DNA from: an uncultured beta proteobacterium
GTDB lineage: Bacteria > Pseudomonadota > Gammaproteobacteria > Burkholderiales > Burkholderiaceae_B
Length of the DNA: 16,907 nt
Direction of reading: 5' to 3'
NCBI GenBank assembly: GCA_903929925.1
Contig: CAIYWO010000242.1
Location: forward strand, 1-16,907
The notes beneath the pieces are model-generated. The model was not told the DNA's origin, did not search any database, and saw only the letters and a program-made list of their open reading frames with translations. A program made the translations under genes and the position numbers. Positions 1-7,083 of the stretch are shown here, one piece after another (position 1 is the first letter of the stretch; every line of letters begins with the position of its first letter).

Positions 1-1
1 A

Positions 2-1192
2 CGACCGCAGCTCGGCGGCAACCCTGGGGCGCGTTTATTTCTAGTACCGCAGCAAGATATTCGAATCGGGGGCAGACAAAGTAGCTCGCAGTATCAGTAC
101 ACCTTGATGGCAAGCGAGCTCGGCGACTTAAAGGAGTGGCTGCCTAAGGTACAAGAGGCGTTGGCCAAGCTGCCGGAGCTTGTCGATGTCGACACCGATG
201 TCGAGGACCGTGGACGGCAAGTGACCGTGCTAGTCGATCGTGATGCGGCCCAGCGACTAGGCGTGTCGATGGCAAGCATTTCCGCCGTGCTCAATAATTC
301 TTTTAGTCAACGACAAATTTCCGTGATGTACGGTGCCCGCAATCAATACCGGGTCGTTATGGGGGTTGCACCGCGTTATGCGCAGGATCCCGACTCGTTG
401 AATGATGTGTATGTTTTGAGTCAGACTGGTGATCGTATTCCGTTTTCCGCGTTTGCGAAGTTTGAAGTGAGCAATTCGCCTCTAAGTGTACGGCACCAAG
501 GCTTGCTTGCAGCCGACACCATCTCGTTTGATTTGGCACCAGACGTTTCACTCGGACAGGCAACTGCAGCCATCGATCGGGCCGTTGCGGAAATTAATTT
601 ACCAAGCGATCGTATACAAGCTGGCTTTCAGGGGACCGCCAAAGCGTTACAAAGCGCCTTGTCGAATCAGCCTTGGTTGATTTTGGCGGCTTTGGTCACC
701 ATGTATATCGTTCTTGGGATGCTGTATGAAAGTACGATCCATCCCTTAACAATCCTCTCGACCTTGCCTTCGGCAGGGGTGGGGGCTTTGTTGGCCTTGT
801 TACTACTTAAGACGGAGTTCACGCTGATTGCGCTCATTGGTGTGTTTCTTTTGATCGGCATTGTGAAGAAAAATGCCATCATGATGGTGGACTTCGCCCT
901 AGATGCGCAGCGCAGGCTTGGGCTTTCGCCGCGTGATGCGATTCATCAGGCTTGTTTGACCCGTTTTCGTCCGATTCTGATGACGACCGCTGCCGCCATC
1001 TTCGGTGCCATGCCTTTAGTGTTCGCCTCGGGTGCAGGAGTCGAGTTGCGCAAGCCTTTGGGTATTACGATTCTTGGGGGTTTACTCGTTAGTCAGTTGC
1101 TCACGCTTTACACTACACCTGTGGTTTATCTTTATCTGGATCGTTTCCGTTTATGGATGCTTAAGCGGCCCTGGACCAAGTCTCAAGAATGA
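2..1192 (+). CDS. mdtC: RND multidrug efflux transporter permease, MdtC-like (5' end outside window)
   Basis: This is the C-terminal part (396 residues) of an inner-membrane proton-driven RND pump that exports drugs through a periplasmic adaptor and an outer-membrane channel. The frame is open from base 2 and already reads pump sequence (PQQDIRIGGRQ) before the first internal ATG at 107, so the gene starts upstream; full-length relatives have about 1,030 residues. The residues closely resemble E. coli MdtC throughout (NNSFSQRQIS, YESTIHPLTILSTLPSAGVG, LTLYTTPVVYL). Five hydrophobic segments in the last ~210 residues match TM8-TM12. By alignment to AcrB, the proton-relay residues Lys940, Arg971 and Thr978 appear kept as Lys290, Arg321 and Thr328 of this fragment (VKKNAIMMVDFA and TRFRPILMT). 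The stop overlaps the start of the next gene (ATGA), indicating translational coupling. Substrates cannot be told from sequence. MdtC rather than MdtB is a resemblance call. Confidence 0.93.
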   Translation, partial: RPQLGGNPGARLFLVPQQDIRIGGRQSSSQYQYTLMASELGDLKEWLPKVQEALAKLPELVDVDTDVEDRGRQVTVLVDRDAAQRLGVSMASISAVLNNSFSQRQISVMYGARNQYRVVMGVAPRYAQDPDSLNDVYVLSQTGDRIPFSAFAKFEVSNSPLSVRHQGLLAADTISFDLAPDVSLGQATAAIDRAVAEINLPSDRIQAGFQGTAKALQSALSNQPWLILAALVTMYIVLGMLYESTIHPLTILSTLPSAGVGALLALLLLKTEFTLIALIGVFLLIGIVKKNAIMMVDFALDAQRRLGLSPRDAIHQACLTRFRPILMTTAAAIFGAMPLVFASGAGVELRKPLGITILGGLLVSQLLTLYTTPVVYLYLDRFRLWMLKRPWTKSQE

Positions 1193-2670
1193 TGAATATT
1201 GTTTTCCTGCGCGCGAGTGTGACGCTTCTATTAGCGATTGGGTTGACCGGATGCATGGTCGGACCTGACTACGTGCGGCCCACGATTGATGTGGGGGTGC
1301 AGTTCAAAGAGTCGCCGGGTTGGAAATTGGCTCAACCAGCATTAGCAAATGCACCGCGCGAACCCTGGTGGTTGATGTATCGCGATCCGACGCTGACGCA
1401 GCTGATGCAGGAACTGAATGTGTCGAACCAAAATATCGCTTTGGCTGAAGCGCGATTTCGGCAAGCGGTCGCAGTCACGCAGGGTGCACGCGCCCCTTTG
1501 CTGCCAACAGTCTCTGCCACGGGCAGTGCTACTCGGGCGGGTGCTGGTGTGTCAACACCCACTGCTAGCGCGAGTGCGGTCAGTAACTCCTATGGATTAA
1601 ATGCGCAGGCCGCTTGGCAGATCGACATTTGGGGCAGTGTGCGCCGAAATATCGAATCGACTGATGCGACAGAGCTTGCGTTGGCGGCCGATGTCTCGGG
1701 TGCGCGCTTAACTGCACAGACAGCGCTGGCGCTTGCCTACTTGCAAGTGCGGGTTCTGGATGAGCAGCGTCGCTTGTTGGTTGCAACGGTCGATGCTTAT
1801 CAACGCGCGTTGAAGCTTACGCAGAATCGTTATAACGCTGGAATTTCCGGACAGGGTGATGTGTCGGTTGCGCGAACTCAGTTAGAAAGCACTCGTGCAC
1901 AATTAATCGATCTCGAGCAGCAGCGGGCAATTTTTGAAAATGCCGTAGCGGTCTTGCTGGGACGGGCACCGTCAACGTTTGGGATTAAAGCTCAAAAGGT
2001 TCCCCTTGTGCCGCCCATGGTTCCGGTGGGTTTGCCCTCAGAGTTGCTCGAGCGTCGTCCTGATGTGGCAGCCGCTGAAAGACGCACGGCTGCGGCGAAT
2101 GCGCAGATCGGTGTTGCGACAGCTGCTTGGTTTCCAAACCTGACGTTGAATGCCAATGCTGGGTACCGCAGCAACGATTTTACGCAGTGGTTTACCGCAC
2201 CAGCGCAGTTTTGGGCTCTTGGGCCACAGCTTGCCGCACTGATTTTTGATGGAGGTGCGCGCCAGGCTCAGATTGACCAGACGCGTGCGCAGTTTGATGC
2301 GCAGGTGGCTATCTATCGGCAAACAGTGTTAACCGCGCTGCAGGAAGTCGAGAACGCGATGGTGCAAATGCGCGTGTTCGAACAGGAAGAGGCTGTTCAG
2401 CGCTTGGCTGTGCAGTCAGCACAACAGTCGCTACGCTTGGCCCGTAACCAGTATGACCAAGGTTTGATTGATTATTTAAGTGTGGCTGTACTGGAAACCA
2501 CCGCACTCAATAACGAACGCACCTACATCACCTTGGTTGGTAATCGATTCGCGGCAAGCGTGCGCTTGGTTGCGTCGCTTGGTGGTGGTTGGTCGGCAGA
2601 GGATCTTAAGCGCTTGGATGACTCAGGTAATCCAACGACGCAGCCCAGCAAAGCCGTGCCCACCAACTGA
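1189..2670 (+). CDS. NodT-family outer-membrane efflux lipoprotein (TolC-like channel)
   Basis: This is the outer-membrane channel of a tripartite efflux pump, 493 residues, the usual size for NodT/OprM-type proteins. The N-terminus is a lipoprotein signal: a hydrophobic run ending in the lipobox LTGC (Cys22), followed by MVGPDYVRP, the typical start of the mature protein. Two TolC-type repeats are visible, with long alanine- and glutamine-rich helices (about residues 80-270 and 285-470) and the conserved blocks LLERRPDVAAAERR and LIFDGGARQAQIDQTRAQ. ATG at 1189 overlaps the mdtC stop; a second ATG follows at 1192, and either could be used. The gene should be co-translated with the pump subunit and export the same substrates. 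The last 48 bases overlap the end of the Nudix fusion gene on the other strand. The family is certain; the specific channel name is not assigned. Confidence 0.94.
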   Translation: MMNIVFLRASVTLLLAIGLTGCMVGPDYVRPTIDVGVQFKESPGWKLAQPALANAPREPWWLMYRDPTLTQLMQELNVSNQNIALAEARFRQAVAVTQGARAPLLPTVSATGSATRAGAGVSTPTASASAVSNSYGLNAQAAWQIDIWGSVRRNIESTDATELALAADVSGARLTAQTALALAYLQVRVLDEQRRLLVATVDAYQRALKLTQNRYNAGISGQGDVSVARTQLESTRAQLIDLEQQRAIFENAVAVLLGRAPSTFGIKAQKVPLVPPMVPVGLPSELLERRPDVAAAERRTAAANAQIGVATAAWFPNLTLNANAGYRSNDFTQWFTAPAQFWALGPQLAALIFDGGARQAQIDQTRAQFDAQVAIYRQTVLTALQEVENAMVQMRVFEQEEAVQRLAVQSAQQSLRLARNQYDQGLIDYLSVAVLETTALNNERTYITLVGNRFAASVRLVASLGGGWSAEDLKRLDDSGNPTTQPSKAVPTN

Positions 2671-3588
2671 TTTCGCTTGCGCAAGTGTGTCGGCAGATTG
2701 CCCGCCGAGCGCAAAGACGGGCAGACCCGCCTGTTGGTTTAGTCGTGCAAACTCTTCCCAACCTATCCCAGGATGCTCCGGATGTGAGGCGGTTGGTAAA
2801 ACGGGTCCCAGCACGGCAAAGTCTGCCTCAAGTTTGCGCGCATGCGCAAGCTCCGAAAGCTCGTGGGTCGACACGCCGACAAGATGTCCTGCAGGCAGTT
2901 CCGGACGAGCACTGATGCCTTTGGCATCTGCTGCGCGCAAGTGCACGCCGTCACCTTGTGACCACCAAGCAGACGGGTGCACGCTGTTGACGACAACACG
3001 CGCCCCGCCTGCGTGACACTGTGCGAGGATTTCATCAAAAGCAGCTTTCAAGCTCGTGCTTGCGGGGCCGTCTGGCCACCCAGGCTCACGCCACTGCAAG
3101 AGCTTGATGCCCTCTTTGAGGCCTTGCGCTAACCGCTGTTGGAACGCAGCCAGGCCCTGAGGCGACCCCGCACTTGAAATTGCATAAACCTCAGGCAAGT
3201 TCAGCCAGCGCAGCGGCGGGTAGGTTGCGGGTAATAATTTTGGGACATCTAGCGCCTCGGTTAGAGGAACCCAGCGCAGAAGCTGTCCCTCCAGACCTTG
3301 TGGCTCCCCATCCCAGCCGGTGACGCGACAGAAGGCAAGTCGCACCGTCGTGGTTGGGTAGGCGTGCACGTACGTGACCCAGGGCGTGGCAGTGTGTATC
3401 TGGATGCCAAGTTCCTCTTGCAATTCTCGTGCGAGCGCCTGCATGACGGATTCGCCCGGCTCTAGCTTGCCGCCGGGCAGTTCCCACCAGCCTGGCCAAG
3501 GTTTATCTGCGGGGCGATTACCCAACAAAACCGTGCCATCGGGTCGCAGCAAGACTCCTACTGCGACATCGATAATTTTTTCAGGCAT
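2623..3588 (-). CDS. Nudix hydrolase fused to a thiamine-phosphate-synthase-like domain
   Basis: A two-domain protein of 321 residues. Residues 1-130 are a MutT-type Nudix domain with a perfect box (Gly40, Glu46, Arg54-Glu55, Glu58-Glu59, Gly61), expected to hydrolyse a nucleoside-diphosphate-linked substrate such as an oxidised dNTP. Residues about 133-318 have the TIM-barrel pattern of ThiE (LLQWREP, VVVNSVHP, GDGVHLRAADA, GVSTHE, GPVLPTASHP, FALGG). In the ThiE half the usual Asn-Asp pair reads Asn201-Ser202, and the Lys of the T-x-T-K motif reads His269, so catalysis of thiamine phosphate synthesis is doubtful. Such fusions are common in proteobacteria and usually annotated only as Nudix/MutT. 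I chose ATG at 3588 because the Nudix fold begins there; the frame stays open another 94 codons upstream, but that stretch lies inside the ATPase gene and shows no domain. It is third in the argJ operon, overlapping the ATPase gene by 8 bases. Confidence 0.9.
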   Translation of the reverse strand: MPEKIIDVAVGVLLRPDGTVLLGNRPADKPWPGWWELPGGKLEPGESVMQALARELQEELGIQIHTATPWVTYVHAYPTTTVRLAFCRVTGWDGEPQGLEGQLLRWVPLTEALDVPKLLPATYPPLRWLNLPEVYAISSAGSPQGLAAFQQRLAQGLKEGIKLLQWREPGWPDGPASTSLKAAFDEILAQCHAGGARVVVNSVHPSAWWSQGDGVHLRAADAKGISARPELPAGHLVGVSTHELSELAHARKLEADFAVLGPVLPTASHPEHPGIGWEEFARLNQQAGLPVFALGGQSADTLAQAKSVGGHGFAGLRRWIT

Positions 3589-4465
3589 GCCGAGCGGCCC
3601 AGTCCCGAGAGAAGTGCCAAGCAACACGCCCTGAGCGTGAACCACGCTCAAGCGCCCATTGCAACGCCTCCGTGCGTGCCTCGGCGATGCTCTGCTTGGA
3701 GCAACCAAGTGTTTCAAGCCAGTGCGCAACGATGTCCAGATAATCGTCTTGCTTAAAGGGGTAGAAAGACAGCCAAAGTCCAAAGCGCTCAGAGAGCGAG
3801 ATTTTTTCTTCGACGGTTTCACCAGGATGCACTTCACCATCGGCCTGGTGGCGCGCAGCAAGGTTCTCACTCATGTACTCAGGCATGAGGTGTCGGCGGT
3901 TTGAGGTCGCGTAAATCAGTACGTTGTTCCCGCTCGATGCGGCAGATCCGTCGAGAACGGATTTCAGCGCTTTATAGCCAGACTCGCCTTCTTCGAAGGA
4001 GAGGTCGTCGCAGAAAACAATAAACTTTTCAGGGCGCGAGGCGACCAGATCAACAATGTCAGCGAGGTCACCGAGATCTGCCTTGTCGACTTCAATTAGT
4101 CGCAGGCCACGACCGGCATAACTGGCCAACATGGCTTTCACGAGCGAGCTTTTGCCTGTGCCGCGTGCGCCGGTCATCAACACATTATTTGCCGGCCTGC
4201 CCTCGACGAAATGACGCGTGTTGCGGTCGATGATGTCCTTCTGGCGTTCGATGTGTTGCAGATCTTCGGGATTAATCAATGACACGTTGGCGATCGCATC
4301 AAGCCATCCATGCGAGGCGCCACGCTTGCGCCAGCGGTAGGCGTGCGCTTCCCAGTTGATTGGAGGCGGTGCGGGGGGCAGCCACGCTTCGAGTTGGGCT
4401 AAGACGCGTGTAGCGCGGGCCAAAAGATCGGCCATGGGTAGGTTGTTGTCGGTAATAGGTTTCAT
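3581..4465 (-). CDS. AAA-type ATP-binding protein, DUF815 family
   Basis: A P-loop ATPase of 294 residues, the usual length for the DUF815/COG2607 family, whose cellular role is not established. Visible motifs are Walker A GARGTGKSS (residues 99-107), Walker B FIVFCDDLSF (148-157), a sensor-1-like ATSNRRHLMP (186-195) and a C-terminal RSGR (277-280) in the place where AAA proteins carry an arginine contacting nucleotide. The stretch SERFGLWLSFYPF (225-237) is also family-typical. No signal peptide or membrane segment is present, so it is cytoplasmic. ATG at 4465 lies 6 bases after the argJ stop; Met11 (4435) is an alternative start, and neither has a strong ribosome binding site. Its 3' end overlaps the Nudix gene by 8 bases, so the two are probably translationally coupled. 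Family assignment is confident, function unknown. Confidence 0.88.
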   Translation of the reverse strand: MKPITDNNLPMADLLARATRVLAQLEAWLPPAPPPINWEAHAYRWRKRGASHGWLDAIANVSLINPEDLQHIERQKDIIDRNTRHFVEGRPANNVLMTGARGTGKSSLVKAMLASYAGRGLRLIEVDKADLGDLADIVDLVASRPEKFIVFCDDLSFEEGESGYKALKSVLDGSAASSGNNVLIYATSNRRHLMPEYMSENLAARHQADGEVHPGETVEEKISLSERFGLWLSFYPFKQDDYLDIVAHWLETLGCSKQSIAEARTEALQWALERGSRSGRVAWHFSRDWAARHA

Positions 4466-4471
4466 TGTGAA

Positions 4472-5698
4472 TCAAGAACGGTAATCGGCGTTGATGCTGA
4501 CGTACTCATGCGAGAAGTCGCAGGTGTACACGGTTTCGGTCGTGTTGCCGCGTCCAAGCGCGATCCGCACCAGTATTTCGGCTTCTTTCATGACACGTTG
4601 ACCATCGGCTTCCTGGTAAGAGGGATTGCGACCGCCTTGGGTGGCGACCAAGACATCACCGAGCCACAGTTTGACACCACCGACATCCAGGTCAGTGATC
4701 CCCGCGTAGCCGATTGCTGCCAAGATACGGCCTAGGTTTGGGTCGCTCGCAAAAAACGCTGTCTTGACCAACGGTGAGTGCGCGACTGCATACGCGACGA
4801 GCAGTGCTTCGTCTGATGACTTCGCTTCTTCGACCTGAATCGTCATGAATTTTGTAGCACCTTCGCCGTCTCGGACAATTTTTTGTGCGAGGTCGGTCGC
4901 GGCCGCAGCCAACACTGCCTTGAGCTCTGCGTAGTGGGGGTGTGCAGCGCTATCGACCATGAGGCCGCTTTTGCCTGTCGCGATCACGATGAAGGAGTCA
5001 TTCGTTGAGGTGTCGCCGTCAATCGTGATGCGATTGAACGAGACATCAGCAATTTCACGGGCCAGTTGATTGAGTAAAGGTTGCGCAATGCCGGCATCGG
5101 TCGCGAGATAGCTCAGCATGGTGGCCATGTTCGGACGGATCATGCCAGCGCCTTTGCTAATGCCGGTCAGAGTGATCGTTTTTCCGCCCAACGTTACGCG
5201 CTGAGAATGAATTTTGGGCAAGGTGTCGGTGGTCATAATGCCATGCGCGGCGGAGACCCAATTATTGGCACTCAGGTTCTTTAACGCAGCAGGCAGGCCC
5301 GCTTTGATTCGGTCAACGGGGAGGGGTTCAAGAATGACCCCGGTAGAGAACGGCAGGATTTGATTGCTTTCCAAGCCCATGAGCTTAGCCAGTGCCTCAC
5401 AGGTTTCATTAGCGGCCTTTAGACCTGGTTCGCCTGTGCCAGCGTTGGCGTTGCCCGTATTAATCACGAGTGCCTGAATCGGCGCGCCAGCGCCCAGATG
5501 CTCTTGGCAAACCAGGACCGGTGCTGCGCAGAAGCGATTGCGGGTGAACACACCAGCAACCGTTGAGCCGGGGCTTAGTTTAAAGACGGTCAGATCGCGT
5601 CGATCCGCTTTGCGGATGCCGGCTTCGGTTACGCCGATTTCGACGCCGGTGACAGGATAGACAGCGTCATCTTTTGGGATATGCAGGTTAACGGCCAT
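4472..5698 (-). CDS. argJ: Bifunctional glutamate N-acetyltransferase / amino-acid N-acetyltransferase (ornithine acetyltransferase)
   Basis: ArgJ transfers the acetyl group from N-acetylornithine to glutamate (the cyclic arginine route) and, in bifunctional forms, also uses acetyl-CoA. The protein has 408 residues, normal for the family. The self-cleavage and catalytic motif KGAGMIRPNMATML is at residues 182-195; cleavage is expected before Thr193, which becomes the nucleophile of the beta chain. Other family blocks are GVFTRNRFCAAPV, VINTGNANAGTG, STGVILEPLP, MTTDTLPK and NDSFI. The start MAVNLHIP fits related betaproteobacterial ArgJ proteins, although no clear ribosome binding site precedes it. 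It is the first gene of a three-gene operon running leftward (argJ, DUF815 ATPase, Nudix fusion) and is divergent from the importer operon. The acetyl-CoA-dependent activity is inferred from the family and cannot be read from sequence. Confidence 0.97.
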   Translation of the reverse strand: MAVNLHIPKDDAVYPVTGVEIGVTEAGIRKADRRDLTVFKLSPGSTVAGVFTRNRFCAAPVLVCQEHLGAGAPIQALVINTGNANAGTGEPGLKAANETCEALAKLMGLESNQILPFSTGVILEPLPVDRIKAGLPAALKNLSANNWVSAAHGIMTTDTLPKIHSQRVTLGGKTITLTGISKGAGMIRPNMATMLSYLATDAGIAQPLLNQLAREIADVSFNRITIDGDTSTNDSFIVIATGKSGLMVDSAAHPHYAELKAVLAAAATDLAQKIVRDGEGATKFMTIQVEEAKSSDEALLVAYAVAHSPLVKTAFFASDPNLGRILAAIGYAGITDLDVGGVKLWLGDVLVATQGGRNPSYQEADGQRVMKEAEILVRIALGRGNTTETVYTCDFSHEYVSINADYRS

Positions 5699-5848
5699 GG
5701 TGGGTCACAGGGTAGAGTGAACAAAACGCAATTATCACCTGTTTTGAGCCCGGGTATACCACTAGCGTTGCCGGACCCGGTTCCTGCCTTGTGGTGGCAA
5801 AAGGCAGCTCACCTGCTACTATTTGCGGTGACGAATTTTGCCCGTGCA

Positions 5849-5865
5849 GGCCCAATTGCCGGGCC
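5849..5865 (+). promoter_or_regulatory. Short hairpin in the importer leader
   Basis: GGCCC and GGGCC can pair around a 7-base loop, followed by TTTAA. It sits 11 bases upstream of the ribosome binding site of the binding-protein gene, so it could shape translation or mRNA stability. The following T-run is too short for a confident terminator. Confidence 0.35.
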
Positions 5866-5876
5866 TTTAACACCTT

Positions 5877-5880
5877 GGAG
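5877..5880 (+). promoter_or_regulatory. Ribosome binding site of the ABC binding-protein gene
   Basis: GGAG with 8 bases to ATG 5889. It fixes the start at MRLIQK, which also gives a complete signal peptide. Confidence 0.7.
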
Positions 5881-5888
5881 ACCCAGAG

Positions 5889-7055
5889 ATGCGCCTGATT
5901 CAAAAACTGTTTGCGGCTGCCGCGTTGCTGCCCTGTTTGGTCTTTGCCCAAACCCCTATCAAAGTCGGCATTGCCAACGACCTGTCCGGCCCCTTTGCGG
6001 CCTTAGGGGCTGAGGCACGCGACGGCTTCAATTTGGCCATCAAACAATTGGGTGGAAAGCTAGGCGGGCAGCCTGCCGAGTTCATTCAGGCAGATATGGG
6101 GGGTAATCCTGACCAGGCACGCCAGCTGGTCAGCCGTTACATCCAGCGCGACAAAATTGATTTTTTCACCGGTCCAATTGGGTCTAACGTTGCCCTTGCC
6201 GTGGGCCCAGCGCTGTTTGCGGCAAAAGTGCCTTACCTGTCGAACAATCCAGGCCCCAGCCAGTTTGCGGGTGCGCAGTGTAATGACTACTGGTTTGGCG
6301 TGTCCTACCAGAACGACGCTTTTCATGAAGCGGCCGGTAAAGTGGCTGCCGATCGCGGCTTTAAGAAAATGGTCATCATGGCCCCAGACTATCCTGCAGG
6401 CAAGGATGCGTTAAACGGCTTCAAGCGTGGTTACAAGAATGCGGTGAGCCAAGAGGTTTACACCAAGCTCGGCCAAATCGATTACGCCGCAGAGCTTGCA
6501 CAGATTCGTGATGCCAAGCCGGATGCGATTTACATCTTCTTGCCAGGCGGTATGGGCATCAACTTTATTAAGCAATTTGTTTCGGCTGGTTTAAACAAGA
6601 CCGTCAAAATCGTGGGCCCTGGCTTCTCGGCAGACGAGGATGTGATTCGTGCGGTCGGTGAGCCGATGATCGGCATGTTTAATACAGCCCAGTGGGCGCA
6701 TGACCTGGACAATGCGCAGAACAAAGCGTTCGTGGCGGCCTTCCGCAAGGAATACAACAACCGCCAACCTTCGGTTTACGCCGCACAAGCGTACGACACG
6801 ATCATGGCCATGGATGCTGCTGTCAAAGCAGTCGGCGGTAAAGTTGCTGACCGTGCTGCAGTTGTCGCTGCACTCAAGAAGGCTGACTTCCAATCGGTGC
6901 GTGGCCCCTTCAAATATGGCGTCAACAACTTCCCGATCCAGCCTTACTACGTGCGCGTGATCGAAAAAGCAGCAGATGGCAGCATCACCAACAAGCTAGT
7001 CGGCAAAGTGTTTGACTCTTATCAGGATGTGTACGTTGGCGAGTGCAAGAAATAA
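5889..7055 (+). CDS. Periplasmic substrate-binding protein of a branched-chain-amino-acid-type (HAAT) ABC importer
   Basis: This is the periplasmic receptor that captures the substrate and delivers it to the permeases encoded next door. It has 388 residues, with a classical signal peptide and predicted cleavage after LVFA (Ala20); mature protein begins QTPIKVGIANDLSGPF, the typical first strand of type 1 periplasmic binding proteins. Cys16 is not a lipobox because Pro precedes it. Two mature cysteines, Cys131 and Cys386, could form a disulfide tethering the C-terminus. A second lobe begins around residue 140 (GVSYQNDAFHEAAGK). Members of this family bind leucine-type amino acids, amides, urea or aromatic acids, and the sequence alone does not tell me which. 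It is the first gene of a five-gene operon, 28 bases before the first permease. The family is certain; the name livJ would imply an unproven substrate. Confidence 0.92.
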   Translation: MRLIQKLFAAAALLPCLVFAQTPIKVGIANDLSGPFAALGAEARDGFNLAIKQLGGKLGGQPAEFIQADMGGNPDQARQLVSRYIQRDKIDFFTGPIGSNVALAVGPALFAAKVPYLSNNPGPSQFAGAQCNDYWFGVSYQNDAFHEAAGKVAADRGFKKMVIMAPDYPAGKDALNGFKRGYKNAVSQEVYTKLGQIDYAAELAQIRDAKPDAIYIFLPGGMGINFIKQFVSAGLNKTVKIVGPGFSADEDVIRAVGEPMIGMFNTAQWAHDLDNAQNKAFVAAFRKEYNNRQPSVYAAQAYDTIMAMDAAVKAVGGKVADRAAVVAALKKADFQSVRGPFKYGVNNFPIQPYYVRVIEKAADGSITNKLVGKVFDSYQDVYVGECKK

Positions 7056-7083
7056 GCACTCCTAAGCCTACTGTTGTCTTGAT

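Larger units (their letters stand above)
5699..5888. promoter_or_regulatory. Divergent control region between argJ and the importer operon
   Basis: These 190 bases hold the start signals of two operons facing apart. Leftward, GATAAT (5736 down to 5731) is a good -10 candidate 33 bases before argJ, but I see no matching -35. Rightward, TG-C-TACTAT (5814-5822) resembles an extended -10, with a weak TGGCAA (5795-5800) 16 bases upstream. An inverted repeat CCGGGT/ACCCGG (5750-5755 and 5775-5780, 19-base spacer) lies between the two candidates and could be an operator. These are eye matches only; no regulator is encoded next to the region. Confidence 0.4.

Noticed and set aside
2480..3016. 178-codon open frame on the + strand across the Nudix fusion
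   Set aside because: It is antisense to a gene with clear motifs, has low-order composition rich in Ser, Ala, Pro and Cys, and matches no family I know.
3589..3870. 94-codon N-terminal extension of the Nudix fusion frame
   Set aside because: It lies wholly inside the DUF815 ATPase gene, is rich in Arg, Ser and Leu without domain character, and the Nudix fold begins exactly at the ATG at 3588.
5874..5934. Lipoprotein signal in the ABC binding protein (Cys16)
   Set aside because: The residue before the cysteine is proline, which does not fit a lipobox, and a good signal-peptidase I site follows at Ala20.
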